Below, piece after piece: positions 9,096-18,246 of a DNA stretch of 64,000 nucleotides (position 1 is its first letter; every line of letters begins with the position of its first letter). This DNA comes from Bradyrhizobium sp. WSM1417 (GTDB taxonomy: Bacteria; Pseudomonadota; Alphaproteobacteria; Rhizobiales; Xanthobacteraceae), in assembly GCF_000515415.1 (NCBI RefSeq), contig NZ_KI911783.1, forward strand, positions 1,168,392 to 1,232,391, written 5' to 3'. The notes below the pieces were generated by a model, which did not search any database, had not been told where the DNA came from, and saw only the letters and a list, made by a program, of their open reading frames with translations. The position numbers were made by a program, and so were the translations under genes.

Positions 9096-12065
9096 ATGTC
9101 TCGCCAAGACGCGAACGCAGCCTTTGCCCTCTCCTCATTTTTGCAGGGCACCAACGCCACCTACATCGACGAAATCTACGCCCGCTACGAGAAGGACCCG
9201 TCCTCGGTCGATGCCGAGTGGCAGGACTTCTTCAAGAGCCTCAACGACCAGCCGGGCGACATCAGCAAGAACGCCCAGGGCCCGTCCTGGGAGCGCGCCA
9301 ACTGGCCGCTGACCCCGCAGGACGATCTGACCTCCGCGCTCGACGGCAATTGGGCGGAAGTCGAGAAGACGGTCGGAGCCAAGATCGCCGCCAAGGCGCA
9401 GGCCAAGAGCGGCGACAAGGGCGGCGGCCTCTCCTCCGCCGACCTGCTCCAAGCCACCCGCGACTCGGTCCGGGCCCTGATGCTGATCCGGTCCTACCGC
9501 ATGCGCGGGCACTTCCACGCCAAGCTCGATCCGCTCGGCATCGAAGCCCAGCGCAATCGCGAAGAGCTCGATCCGCGGACCTACGGCTTCAGCGAAGCCG
9601 ATTTCGACCGCAAGATCTTCCTCGATCATGTGCTCGGTCTCGAATACGCCAGCTTGCGTGAAATCACCGCGATCTGCGAGCGCACCTACTGCCAGACGCT
9701 CGGCGTCGAGTTCATGCACATCACCAACGCGGCGCAGAAGGCGTGGATCCAGGAACGCATCGAGGGGCCGGACAAGGAAATCTCCTTCACCCGCGAAGGC
9801 CGCCGCGCCATCCTGATGAAGCTGGTCGAAGCCGAAGGCTTCGAGAAATTCTGCGACACCAAATTCACCGGCACCAAGCGCTTCGGCCTGGACGGTGCTG
9901 AATCGCTGATCCCCGCGCTCGAGCAGATCATCAAGCGCGGCGGCAATCTCGGCGTGAAGGAGGTCGTGCTGGGCATGCCGCATCGCGGCCGCCTCAACGT
10001 GCTGACCCAGGTGATGGGCAAGCCGCATCGCGCGCTGTTCCACGAGTTCAAGGGCGGCTCGGCCAATCCTGATGCGGTCGAAGGCTCCGGCGACGTCAAA
10101 TATCACCTCGGCGCGTCCTCGGATCGCGAGTTCGACGGTAACCGCATCCATCTGTCGCTGACCGCCAACCCCTCGCATCTCGAGATCGTCGATCCCGTCG
10201 TGCTCGGCAAGGTCCGCGCCAAGCAGGACCAGCACGGCGATCCGCCGGATATGCGCATCTCGGTGATGCCGCTGCTGATGCATGGCGACGCCGCGTTCGC
10301 CGGCCAGGGCGTGGTCGCGGAATGTTTCGGCCTGTCGGACCTGAAGGGCTACCGCACCGGCGGCTCCGTGCACTTCATCGTCAACAACCAGATCGGCTTC
10401 ACCACCTATCCGCGTTATTCCCGTTCGTCGCCTTATCCGTCGGATGTGGCGAAGATGATCGACGCGCCGATCTTCCACGTTAACGGCGACGATCCGGAAG
10501 CCGTTGTGTTCGCGGCCAAGGTCGCGACCGAGTTTCGGCAGAAATTCCACAAGCCCGTCGTCATCGACATGTTCTGCTACCGCAGGCATGGCCATAACGA
10601 GGGTGACGAGCCGGCATTCACCCAGCCGGTGATGTACAAGAAGATCGCGGCCCATCCGTCGACGCTCGAGCTCTACGCCCGCCGTCTCATCAGCGAAGGC
10701 GTGCTGACCGAGGGCGAGGTCGAGAAGGCCAAGGCGGACTGGCGCGCGCGGCTCGATGCCGAGCTCGAAGCCGGCTCCGGCTACAAGCCCAACAAGGCCG
10801 ACTGGCTCGACGGCAAATGGGCCGGCTTCAAGATCGCCGATCAGGAAGAAGACGCGCGGCGTGGCGTCACCGGCGTCGACATCGCCGCCCTGAAGGACAT
10901 CGGTCGCAAGATCACCAAGGTGCCGGATGGGTTCCGCGTCCACCGCACCATCCAGCGCTTCCTCGAAAACCGCGCCAAGGCGATCGACGGCGGCACGGGC
11001 ATCGACTGGGCGACCGGCGAGGCGCTGGCGTTCTGCACGCTGCTCAACGAGAACCACCATGTCCGCCTGTCCGGACAGGATTCGGAGCGCGGCACCTTCT
11101 CGCAGCGCCACTCGGTCCTGATCGACCAGGAAGACGAGAGCCGCTACACGCCGTTCAACCATCTCGGTCACGAGCAGGGCCATTACGAGGTCATCAACTC
11201 GCTGCTGTCGGAAGAAGCCGTGCTCGGCTTCGAATACGGATACTCGCTCGCCGAGCCGAACACGTTGACCCTGTGGGAAGCGCAGTTCGGCGACTTCGCC
11301 AACGGCGCGCAGGTCGTGTTCGACCAGTTCATCTCCTCGGGTGAGCGCAAATGGCTGCGCATGTCCGGCCTCGTCTGCCTCCTGCCGCATGGCTATGAAG
11401 GTCAGGGACCCGAGCACTCCTCGGCGCGTCTGGAGCGTTATCTCCAGATGTGCGCGGAAGACAACATGCAGGTGGTCTATCCAACCACGCCGGCGAACTA
11501 CTTCCACGTGCTGCGCCGGCAGCTCCACCGCGAGATCCGCAAGCCGCTGATCGTGATGACGCCGAAGTCGCTGCTGCGCCACAAGCGGGCGGTGTCGCGT
11601 CTCGAGGAGCTCGCGAAGGGAACGACCTTCCACCGCATCCTCTATGACGACGCCCAGATGCTGCCGAGCGAAGCGATCAAGCTCGTTCCCGACGAGAAGA
11701 TCCGCCGCATCGTGCTCTGCTCGGGCAAGGTCTATTACGACCTCTACGAGGAGCGCGAGAAGCGCGGGATGGACGACATCTACCTGATGCGCGTCGAGCA
11801 GCTCTATCCGGTGCCGCTCAAGGCCTTGGTGGCCGAGCTGTCGCGCTTCAAGAAGGCCGAAGTGGTGTGGTGCCAGGAAGAGCCCCGCAACATGGGTGCC
11901 TGGCACTTCATCGAGCCCTATCTGGAATGGGTGCTGAACCAGGTGAACGGTGTGAGCCGGCGTCCGCGTTATGTCGGCCGCGCCGCCTCCGCCGCGACCG
12001 CGACGGGTCTGATGTCGAAGCATCAGGCCCAGTTGAAGGCGTTCCTGGACGAAGCATTGAGCTGA
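9096..12065 (+). CDS. sucA: 2-oxoglutarate dehydrogenase E1 component
   Basis: This thiamine-diphosphate-dependent decarboxylase is the first component of the 2-oxoglutarate dehydrogenase complex. The protein is 989 residues, which is normal for alphaproteobacterial E1o. The N-terminus (SSFLQGTNATYIDEIYARY) matches the E2-interaction segment of the family. The TPP region includes GMPHRGRLNVLTQV, and the C-terminal transketolase-like part includes EGQGPEHSSARLERYLQ. The ATG at 9096 follows CAGGAACT. It is followed by a palindromic element and then odhB, so the complex genes are adjacent and co-directional. Confidence 0.98.
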   Translation: MSRQDANAAFALSSFLQGTNATYIDEIYARYEKDPSSVDAEWQDFFKSLNDQPGDISKNAQGPSWERANWPLTPQDDLTSALDGNWAEVEKTVGAKIAAKAQAKSGDKGGGLSSADLLQATRDSVRALMLIRSYRMRGHFHAKLDPLGIEAQRNREELDPRTYGFSEADFDRKIFLDHVLGLEYASLREITAICERTYCQTLGVEFMHITNAAQKAWIQERIEGPDKEISFTREGRRAILMKLVEAEGFEKFCDTKFTGTKRFGLDGAESLIPALEQIIKRGGNLGVKEVVLGMPHRGRLNVLTQVMGKPHRALFHEFKGGSANPDAVEGSGDVKYHLGASSDREFDGNRIHLSLTANPSHLEIVDPVVLGKVRAKQDQHGDPPDMRISVMPLLMHGDAAFAGQGVVAECFGLSDLKGYRTGGSVHFIVNNQIGFTTYPRYSRSSPYPSDVAKMIDAPIFHVNGDDPEAVVFAAKVATEFRQKFHKPVVIDMFCYRRHGHNEGDEPAFTQPVMYKKIAAHPSTLELYARRLISEGVLTEGEVEKAKADWRARLDAELEAGSGYKPNKADWLDGKWAGFKIADQEEDARRGVTGVDIAALKDIGRKITKVPDGFRVHRTIQRFLENRAKAIDGGTGIDWATGEALAFCTLLNENHHVRLSGQDSERGTFSQRHSVLIDQEDESRYTPFNHLGHEQGHYEVINSLLSEEAVLGFEYGYSLAEPNTLTLWEAQFGDFANGAQVVFDQFISSGERKWLRMSGLVCLLPHGYEGQGPEHSSARLERYLQMCAEDNMQVVYPTTPANYFHVLRRQLHREIRKPLIVMTPKSLLRHKRAVSRLEELAKGTTFHRILYDDAQMLPSEAIKLVPDEKIRRIVLCSGKVYYDLYEEREKRGMDDIYLMRVEQLYPVPLKALVAELSRFKKAEVVWCQEEPRNMGAWHFIEPYLEWVLNQVNGVSRRPRYVGRAASAATATGLMSKHQAQLKAFLDEALS

Positions 12066-12079
12066 GAAGTTTTTTGGAC

Positions 12080-12182
12080 GTCGTCATGCCCCGCGAAGGC
12101 GGGGCATCCAGTATTCCGCGCCGCTCGTCTTTATCACGAAAGTCACGGCGTACTGGATTGCCCGCCTTCGCGGGCAATGACG
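12080..12182. repeat. long inverted-repeat element between sucA and odhB
   Basis: The left half (GTCATGCCCCGCGAAGGCGG and following, ending CATCCAGTA) and the right half (TACTGGATTGCCCGCCTTCG and following, ending CAATGACG) are inverted relative to each other. Each half can itself form a hairpin. It looks like a REPIN- or BIME-type element lying inside the putative sucA-odhB transcript, and it may modulate mRNA stability or termination. Mobility is inferred only from its form. Confidence 0.8.
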
Positions 12183-12227
12183 TATGAAATTCCCGACCGC
12201 ATTGGCGATCTCCTTAAGGAAAAGACC

Positions 12228-13472
12228 ATGACTGAAATTCGTGTGCCGACCCTCGGCGAATCCGTCACCGAGGCCACCATCGGCCGCTGGTTCAAGAAGG
12301 CGGGCGATGCCGTCGCCGTCGACGAGCCCTTGGTGGAGCTCGAGACCGACAAGGTCACCATTGAGGTCCCGGCGCCGTCCGCGGGCACGCTAAGCGAGAT
12401 CATCGCTGCAGATGGCACGACCGTCGCAGTCGGCGCGCTGCTTGGCCAGATCACCGAAGGCGCCGCCGGCGCTGCCAAGCCGGCTGCCGCTGCGCCCGCA
12501 AAGCCCGCGGCTGCCGCTCCTGCTGCCGCCGCTGCGGCTGCTCCCGCTGCGGCGAAGGCGCCGCCGGCCGATGCGCCGCTCGCCCCGTCCGTGCGCAAGC
12601 TCTCGGTCGAGACCGGAATCGACGCCTCGACCGTTCCCGGCTCCGGCAAGGACGGCCGTGTCACCAAGGGCGACATGCTCGCCGCGATCGAGCGTGCGGC
12701 CTCGGCGCCGACCCCGGTCAACCAGCCCGCCGCCGCAGTTCAGGTCCGCGCGCCCTCGCCGGCCGATGACGCCGCCCGCGAAGAGCGCGTCAAGATGACC
12801 CGGCTGCGCCAGACCATCGCGCGCCGCCTCAAGGACGTGCAGAACACCGCCGCCATGCTCACGACCTTCAACGAGGTCGACATGACCAACGTCATGGCGC
12901 TGCGTGCGCACTACAAGGATGCGTTCGAGAAGAAGCATGGCTCGAAGCTCGGCTTCATGGGCTTCTTCACCAAGGCCGTCGTGCAGGGGCTGAAGGATAT
13001 TCCGGCCGTCAACGCCGAGATCGACGGCACCGATCTGATCTACAAGAACTACTACCACATCGGCGTCGCCGTCGGCACCGACAAGGGCCTTGTCGTGCCC
13101 GTGGTGCGCGACTGCGACAACAAGTCGATCGCCGACATCGAGAAGGGCATCGCCGATTTCAGCCGCCGCGCCCGTGACGGCCAGCTCAAGATCGACGAGA
13201 TGCAGGGCGGCACCTTCACCATCACCAATGGCGGCATCTACGGCTCGCTGATGTCGACCCCGATCCTCAACGCGCCGCAGTCCGGCATCCTCGGCATGCA
13301 CAAGATCCAGGAGCGGCCGATGGTCGTCGGCGGCAAGATCGAGGTCCGCCCGATGATGTATCTGGCGCTGTCCTACGATCACCGCGTCATCGACGGCAAG
13401 GAAGCCGTGACCTTCCTGGTTCGCGTCAAGGAGAGCCTGGAAGATCCCGCGCGCCTGGTGCTCGATCTCTGA
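12228..13472 (+). CDS. odhB: dihydrolipoyl succinyltransferase, E2 component of 2-oxoglutarate dehydrogenase
   Basis: This E2o core protein transfers the succinyl group to CoA. The lipoyl domain spans about residues 1-75 with the lipoylated Lys42 in [12 protein letters not shown]. An Ala/Pro-rich linker follows (about 80-125). The E1/E3-binding domain has LAPSVRKL and ends near [14 protein letters not shown]. The catalytic domain contains the conserved [12 protein letters not shown] near the C-terminus. The ATG at 12228 follows TAAGGAAAAG. The in-frame ATG at 12177 is rejected because it lies in the preceding palindrome. The protein is 414 residues, which is usual. Confidence 0.97.
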   Translation: MTEIRVPTLGESVTEATIGRWFKKAGDAVAVDEPLVELETDKVTIEVPAPSAGTLSEIIAADGTTVAVGALLGQITEGAAGAAKPAAAAPAKPAAAAPAAAAAAAPAAAKAPPADAPLAPSVRKLSVETGIDASTVPGSGKDGRVTKGDMLAAIERAASAPTPVNQPAAAVQVRAPSPADDAAREERVKMTRLRQTIARRLKDVQNTAAMLTTFNEVDMTNVMALRAHYKDAFEKKHGSKLGFMGFFTKAVVQGLKDIPAVNAEIDGTDLIYKNYYHIGVAVGTDKGLVVPVVRDCDNKSIADIEKGIADFSRRARDGQLKIDEMQGGTFTITNGGIYGSLMSTPILNAPQSGILGMHKIQERPMVVGGKIEVRPMMYLALSYDHRVIDGKEAVTFLVRVKESLEDPARLVLDL

Positions 13473-13536
13473 TTCCTGATGCTCTGCGAGCGCCGTCGCC
13501 CTTCGCGACGGCGCGTGTCGAACCATGGAGGCACGC

Positions 13537-14286
13537 GTGACCGATAGAGTCGTTGTTATCACCGGCGGCAGCCGCGGCATTGGCCGCGCGACTGCGATCG
13601 CGGCGGCCGCTCGCGGCTTCCGAATCGTTGTCGGCTATGCCAGCAACAAGCAGGCCGCCGACGAGGTGGTTTCCGCGATCGAAGCCAGCAACGGCAAGGC
13701 CATCGCGGTGAAATGCGACGTCGCCGAGGAAAGCGACATCCTGGCGCTGTTCAAGGCCGCGGACGCGTTCGGCACGCTCGGCGCGCTCGTCAACAATGGC
13801 GGTATCGTCGGGACCAGCGGCGTGCGCGTCGACGAGATGTCGGCCGAGCGCATCCAGCGCGTCATGGCGGTCAACGTCACCGGCTCCATCCTCTGCGCGC
13901 GCGAAGCCGTGAAGCGGATGTCGACCAGGCACGGCGGCCAGGGCGGCGTCATCGTCAATCTGTCATCGGTTGCTGCCAAGCTCGGCGCGCCGAACACCTA
14001 TGTCGACTATGCCGCGTCCAAGGGCGCGATCGATTCCTTCACCGTCGGCCTCGGCTATGAGGTCGCCGGCGAGGGCATTCGCGTCGCGGGCATCCGCCCC
14101 GGCCTGATCGATACCGAAATCCACGCTGCCGGCGGTGAGCCCGACCGCGCCCATCGTCTGGCCCATATGGTGCCGATGAAGCGCGTCGGGACTGCCGATG
14201 AAGTCGCCAATGCCATCGTCTGGCTGATGTCGGATGAGGCCTCCTACGTCACCTCAGCCATTCTCGATGTGTCCGGCGGACGCTGA
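13537..14286 (+). CDS. short-chain dehydrogenase/reductase between odhB and lpdA
   Basis: This classical SDR of about 250 residues has the cofactor motif TGGSRGIG, the structural motif NNGG (usually NNAG), the catalytic Ser in NLSSVAAK, and YAASK with the Tyr-Lys pair. The C-terminal [11 protein letters not shown] is also typical. Substrate is unknown. A GTG at 13537 is preferred because GGAGG lies 5 nt upstream; the ATG at 13525 actually contains that SD. The gene sits within the 2-oxoglutarate dehydrogenase genes. I recall an SDR at this place in Bradyrhizobium japonicum under the name scdA, but no proven link to the complex. Confidence 0.92.
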   Translation: MTDRVVVITGGSRGIGRATAIAAAARGFRIVVGYASNKQAADEVVSAIEASNGKAIAVKCDVAEESDILALFKAADAFGTLGALVNNGGIVGTSGVRVDEMSAERIQRVMAVNVTGSILCAREAVKRMSTRHGGQGGVIVNLSSVAAKLGAPNTYVDYAASKGAIDSFTVGLGYEVAGEGIRVAGIRPGLIDTEIHAAGGEPDRAHRLAHMVPMKRVGTADEVANAIVWLMSDEASYVTSAILDVSGGR

Positions 14287-14342
14287 CGCGCCGCGCGGAC
14301 GCTGACACATCCCTCAACGCTAAACTTACGGGACTTTCTCTC

Positions 14343-15740
14343 ATGGCATACGATCTCGTCGTCATCGGCACTGGACCGGGCGGTTATGTCTGCGCGGTGC
14401 GTGCAGCGCAGCTCGGCATGAAAGTCGCCGTGGTGGAAAAGAACGCGACGCTCGGCGGCACCTGCCTCAATGTCGGCTGCATGCCGTCGAAAGCGCTGCT
14501 GCACGCCTCCGAAATGTTCGAGGAGGCCGGGCATTCCTTCGCCAAGATGGGCGTCAGCGTCTCCGCGCCGAAGCTCGATTTGCCTGCGATGATGAACTTC
14601 AAGCAGCAGGGCATCGACGGCAACGTCAAGGGCGTCGAGTTCCTGATGAAGAAGAACAAGATCGACGTGCTCAAGGGCGCCGGCAAGATTCTCGGCACCG
14701 GCAAGGTCGAGGTCTCCGCCGACGGCAAGTCGCAGGTGATCGAGACCAAGAACATCGTGATCGCCACCGGCTCGGACATCGCGCGCCTCAAGGGCATCGA
14801 GATCGACGAGACGCGCATCGTGTCGTCGACCGGCGCACTGTCGCTGGACAAGGTCCCCGGCAAGCTCTTGATCGTCGGCGCCGGCGTGATCGGGCTCGAG
14901 CTCGGCTCGGTCTGGCACCGTCTCGGCGCCGAAGTCGTCGTCGTCGAATTCCTGGATCGCATCCTGCCCGGCATGGACGGCGAGATCGCCAAGCAATTCC
15001 AGCGCATCCTGGAGAAGCAGGGCTTTGCGTTCAAGCTCGGTGCCAAGGTCACGGGCGTGGACACTTCCGGCAAGACGCTGAAGGCCACGATCGAGCCCGC
15101 CGCCGGCGGCGCCGCCGAGACGCTGGAAGCGGACGTCGTTCTCGTCAGCATCGGTCGTGTGCCGTACACGGAGGGGCTGGGCCTGAAGGAAGCCGGCGTT
15201 GCGCTCGACAATCGTGCTCGCGTGCAGATCGATCCGCACTTCGCCACCAGCGTGAAGGGCGTCTATGCCATCGGCGATGTCGTCGCGGGCCCGATGCTCG
15301 CGCACAAGGCCGAGGATGAAGGCGTCGCTGTTGCCGAGATCATCGCCGGGCAGGCCGGCCACGTGAACTACGATGTTATCCCAGGCGTCGTGTATACCAC
15401 GCCGGAAGTATCCTCCGTCGGCAAGACCGAGGAGGAGCTGAAGCAGGCGGGCGTGGCTTATACGGTCGGGAAGTTTCCCTTTACCGCCAACGGCCGCTCC
15501 AAGGTCAACCAGACCACCGACGGTTTTGTGAAGATTCTCGCAGATGCGAAGACCGATCGCGTGCTCGGTGTGCACATTATCGGCCGCGAAGCCGGCGAAA
15601 TGATCCATGAGGCGGCCGTTCTCATGGAGTTTGGCGGCAGCGCGGAGGATCTCGCGCGCACCTGCCACGCGCACCCGACTCGCTCGGAGGCCATCAAGGA
15701 AGCCGCGCTTGCAGTCGGCAAGCGGGCCATCCATATGTAG
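14343..15740 (+). CDS. lpdA: dihydrolipoyl dehydrogenase (E3)
   Basis: This FAD disulfide oxidoreductase reoxidises the lipoyl groups of E2. The protein is 465 residues. It has the FAD motif VIGTGPGGY at residues 8-16, the redox-active Cys41 and Cys46 in [13 protein letters not shown], the second Rossmann [11 protein letters not shown], the FAD motif [20 protein letters not shown], and the catalytic HAHPTRSE near the C-terminus. As the last enzyme gene of the cluster it completes E1-E2-E3 here. A small membrane-protein gene follows after 33 nt. Confidence 0.97.
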   Translation: MAYDLVVIGTGPGGYVCAVRAAQLGMKVAVVEKNATLGGTCLNVGCMPSKALLHASEMFEEAGHSFAKMGVSVSAPKLDLPAMMNFKQQGIDGNVKGVEFLMKKNKIDVLKGAGKILGTGKVEVSADGKSQVIETKNIVIATGSDIARLKGIEIDETRIVSSTGALSLDKVPGKLLIVGAGVIGLELGSVWHRLGAEVVVVEFLDRILPGMDGEIAKQFQRILEKQGFAFKLGAKVTGVDTSGKTLKATIEPAAGGAAETLEADVVLVSIGRVPYTEGLGLKEAGVALDNRARVQIDPHFATSVKGVYAIGDVVAGPMLAHKAEDEGVAVAEIIAGQAGHVNYDVIPGVVYTTPEVSSVGKTEEELKQAGVAYTVGKFPFTANGRSKVNQTTDGFVKILADAKTDRVLGVHIIGREAGEMIHEAAVLMEFGGSAEDLARTCHAHPTRSEAIKEAALAVGKRAIHM

Positions 15741-15773
15741 GTCGCGCCCAGCGCCGAATCGGGCGGGAAACAC

Positions 15774-16304
15774 ATGCTACGCCGCCTGCTTCAACCGGTC
15801 TGGGTCCTGCTTGCGATCATCTTCCTGATCGAAGCCTGGCTGTGGGACCATCTCGAACCGATCGTTGCGCGCGTTGTCGCCATTGTCCCGCTCGCGCGGT
15901 TCAAGCAATGGCTGTCGGACCGCGTCGATGCGCTGTCGCCGGCGATGACGCTGATCGTGTTCGCCGTGCCCATCATCCCGCTGTTTCCGCTCAAGCTGGT
16001 CGGCCTGTGGCTGCTCACGCACGAATATTGGACCAGCGCGGTCTTCACCATCGTGTTCGCAAAGCTGCTCGGGGTCGGCGTCACCGCCTTCGTCTTCGAC
16101 GTGACGCGCGACAAGCTGATGGAGATGGCTTGGTTCGAGCGGCTCTATGATCTGGTGCTGAAGCTGCGTGCCAAGGCCGCCGAGCTGGTCGATCCGGTCA
16201 AGCGGCGCATCAAGGAGCTGATCGCCGGCAACGGCGAAGGCTGGTCCTCCCGCACGCTCCGCCTGATCCAGCGCTTTCGCAAGAGCGTGCACGAAGCGCG
16301 CTGA
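15774..16304 (+). CDS. small membrane protein of unknown function
   Basis: The 176-residue protein is not recognised. It has a hydrophobic N-terminal segment (VLLAIIFLIEAWLW, about residues 11-24), then two further hydrophobic stretches (about 56-80 and 85-105: TLIVFAVPIIPLFPLKLVG, FTIVFAKLLGVGVTAFVF). A charged, mostly helical C-terminal tail rich in Lys and Arg follows. An inner-membrane location is likely. It starts 33 nt after lpdA and follows GGGCGGGAAAC, so it may be the last gene of that transcript. A palindromic element follows it. Confidence 0.8.
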   Translation: MLRRLLQPVWVLLAIIFLIEAWLWDHLEPIVARVVAIVPLARFKQWLSDRVDALSPAMTLIVFAVPIIPLFPLKLVGLWLLTHEYWTSAVFTIVFAKLLGVGVTAFVFDVTRDKLMEMAWFERLYDLVLKLRAKAAELVDPVKRRIKELIAGNGEGWSSRTLRLIQRFRKSVHEAR

Positions 16305-16344
16305 GCGCTGTTGTTCAGCCTACGTTTCCACCAAATCCTCAGGT

Positions 16345-16471
16345 GTCGTCCCGGCGTAGGCCGGGACCCATACCCCCAGGGAAAAGTTTGGCGAAGTCTC
16401 GTCGTTCGGGACGACTACCATCCGCAATCGCTAAATCACGCGGTATGGGTCCCGGCCTTCGCCGGGACGAC
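16345..16471. repeat. palindromic element, type GTCGTCCCGGC, copy 1
   Basis: This 127-bp element is bounded by inverted arms of about 29 bp that begin and end with GTCGTCCCGG / CCGGGACGAC. The interior shares stretches with the copy at 39732-39858 (AGTTTGGCGAAG, ACCATCC, ATCACGCGGTATGGGTCCCGG). It lies between convergent genes. It is non-coding and MITE- or REPIN-like. Confidence 0.88.
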
Positions 16472-16478
16472 GGCGATC

Positions 16479-17069
16479 TCAATGCAAATGCAGCAGATGC
16501 GGCAACCACAGGCCGAGCCCGGTCATGACGAGCCCGGCGATCGTCAGCAGGCCGGCGACATAGGCGAGCGCGATCATGCCGGTGATGATGGTGGCTGAGG
16601 CCAGAACGATGCCGATCTGGAAGGCGGCGGACGCCAGCTCGAAGTGATGATACTTCGCTGTCGCCTCGTCGCGCTCATGCTCGGCGTGCTTGGCCTTTTC
16701 GGCCAGCTGCTCGGTGCCTTCGCCGGTCTCCGGCTCGGAGCGATAGCGCTGCGCGGTCTTCTGCCAGTCCTCGATCTGCTTCTGCACGGCCACCTTGTTG
16801 GCCTCGTCGCTCGCCGCGCCGAGGATGAGCTTGCCCTGGTCGGCCATGGTCTGCACCACGGTGCGGCGGATGCTCTTGGCCTGGAAGAAGGCCCAGAGGT
16901 TGGAAGCCTCGACGTTCTTGCTGATCGATTCGGTCTGGGCGCCCTTGCCGAGCGTTTCGGAGATCGCCAGGAAAAGCGCCAGAACGGCAATCAGGAGCGC
17001 GATCTTCTTGTTCGAGCCGGACGCGTGTTCGGCGTGCTCGGCATGCTCCATGCTTTCATGTGCGCTCAT
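16479..17069 (-). CDS. DUF4337-like membrane protein
   Basis: This 196-residue protein has a His/Glu-rich N-terminus (MSAHESMEHAEHAEHA), one transmembrane helix (about 23-40, IALLIAVLALFLAISETLG), a long charged and probably helical soluble segment (about 60-140), and two C-terminal membrane helices (about 145-190). This layout fits the DUF4337 family, whose function is unknown. The ATG at 17069 follows a strong AGGAGGG; an in-frame ATG at 17123 would add 18 residues. It is downstream of xerC on the same strand with a 100-bp gap. Confidence 0.85.
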   Translation of the reverse strand: MSAHESMEHAEHAEHASGSNKKIALLIAVLALFLAISETLGKGAQTESISKNVEASNLWAFFQAKSIRRTVVQTMADQGKLILGAASDEANKVAVQKQIEDWQKTAQRYRSEPETGEGTEQLAEKAKHAEHERDEATAKYHHFELASAAFQIGIVLASATIITGMIALAYVAGLLTIAGLVMTGLGLWLPHLLHLH

Positions 17070-17169
17070 AAGTCCCTCCTGGCTCGGTTCCCCACGATTG
17101 ACCGAACCGCGCGCGCCGCGCAAGAGGCATGCGTGCCGAGAGGCTTGCTATGACAGCTTCATGTCAGCA

Positions 17170-18135
17170 TCAGCGCCGCGGATGCGCGTTGGCATAGACT
17201 TCCAGCAGCCGCTCGGCATCGATGCCGGTATAGATCTGCGTGGTCGAGAGCGAGGCATGGCCGAGCAATTCCTGGATCGCGCGCAAATCGCCGCCGCGTG
17301 ACAACAGATGCGTGGCGAAGGAATGCCGGAGCGCGTGCGGCGTGGCGCTGTCGGGCAGGCCGAGCGCGCCGCGCAGCCGCTCCATCGCGAGCTGGATGAT
17401 GCGCGGGCTCAAGGGCCCGCCGCGCGCGCCGACGAAGATCGGGCCTTCCGCCGGCAGCGCATACGGGCACATCGAAACGTATTCCTGCACCAGTTCGAGC
17501 ACGTTCTGGAGCACCGGCACCATGCGGGTCTTGTTGCCTTTGCCAGTGACGATCAGCACGTCGCCTTCTCCGGGACGCGGCACCTCGCGGCGCGTCAGCC
17601 CCAGCGCTTCGGAGATGCGCAGGCCCGAGCCGTAGAGGAGAGCCATTACCGCGGCATCGCGCGCCAAAATCCAGGTCTCGCGATCCTCGCCGGCGCGCTC
17701 GTCGGCGTCCGCAAGACGTTTGGCCGACGCCATCGGCAGCGGCTTTGGCAGGCTCTTTGCGACTTTCGGTGCGCGGATCGCCGAGAGCGCCCCGACCTTG
17801 CCCTTGCCTTCGCGCTCCAGGAAGCGGCCGAACGAGCGCAGGCCCGCGAGTGCGCGCATCAGCGAGCGGCCGGCAATATCGTCGGCGCGGCGCATTGCCA
17901 TGAAGGCCCTGATATCGGTGGCCTCCAGCCCGGCGAAACGCTTCAGCGTCACCCGCTCGCCCCAATGGCCGCAGAGGAAATTCAGGCACTGCCGCAAATC
18001 GCGGGCATAGGCTTCCAGCGTCTTCGGCGACAGCCGCCGCTCCGCGCCGAGATGCGACAGCCAGCGCGTCATCTCCTGCGCGATATCAGGGGCGGCGCTG
18101 GCGAGCTCGATCTGTGGGGCGGCCGCTTTGCTCAT
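17170..18135 (-). CDS. xerC: tyrosine recombinase XerC
   Basis: This site-specific tyrosine recombinase acts with XerD at dif to resolve chromosome dimers. The protein is 321 residues. The SAM-like N-terminal domain spans about 25-110. Catalytic residues are visible: Arg in GSGLRISEALGL, His-x-x-Arg in HALRHSFATHLL, His in ELLGHASLSTTQ, and the nucleophile Tyr in QIYTGID. The ATG at 18135 is used; an ATG at 18159 would add eight residues. It is divergent from priA, with 111 bp between the starts. The housekeeping position argues against a phage integrase. Confidence 0.94.
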   Translation of the reverse strand: MSKAAAPQIELASAAPDIAQEMTRWLSHLGAERRLSPKTLEAYARDLRQCLNFLCGHWGERVTLKRFAGLEATDIRAFMAMRRADDIAGRSLMRALAGLRSFGRFLEREGKGKVGALSAIRAPKVAKSLPKPLPMASAKRLADADERAGEDRETWILARDAAVMALLYGSGLRISEALGLTRREVPRPGEGDVLIVTGKGNKTRMVPVLQNVLELVQEYVSMCPYALPAEGPIFVGARGGPLSPRIIQLAMERLRGALGLPDSATPHALRHSFATHLLSRGGDLRAIQELLGHASLSTTQIYTGIDAERLLEVYANAHPRR

Positions 18136-18246
18136 GCGCTCTGGACGTGGTGATTCCACTCAGTATATCGCATCACACTCGTTTATCGTTCGCTAAGGTC
18201 GCCTCAGGGCGCTAGCCTTGAAGCCCCGGGTTCCGATTCCTCCTCC

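Noticed and set aside
9135..12023. 962-codon minus-strand open frame
   Set aside because: It lies opposite sucA in the codon-complementary frame typical of GC-rich genes. No motifs and no ribosome-binding site.
12177..12227. Upstream start of odhB in frame
   Set aside because: The added 17 residues come from a palindromic element; the SD and conserved start are at 12228.
17170..18135. Phage or integron integrase reading of the tyrosine recombinase
   Set aside because: The length, the residue pattern and the place beside priA fit housekeeping XerC; no att repeats or phage genes are nearby.
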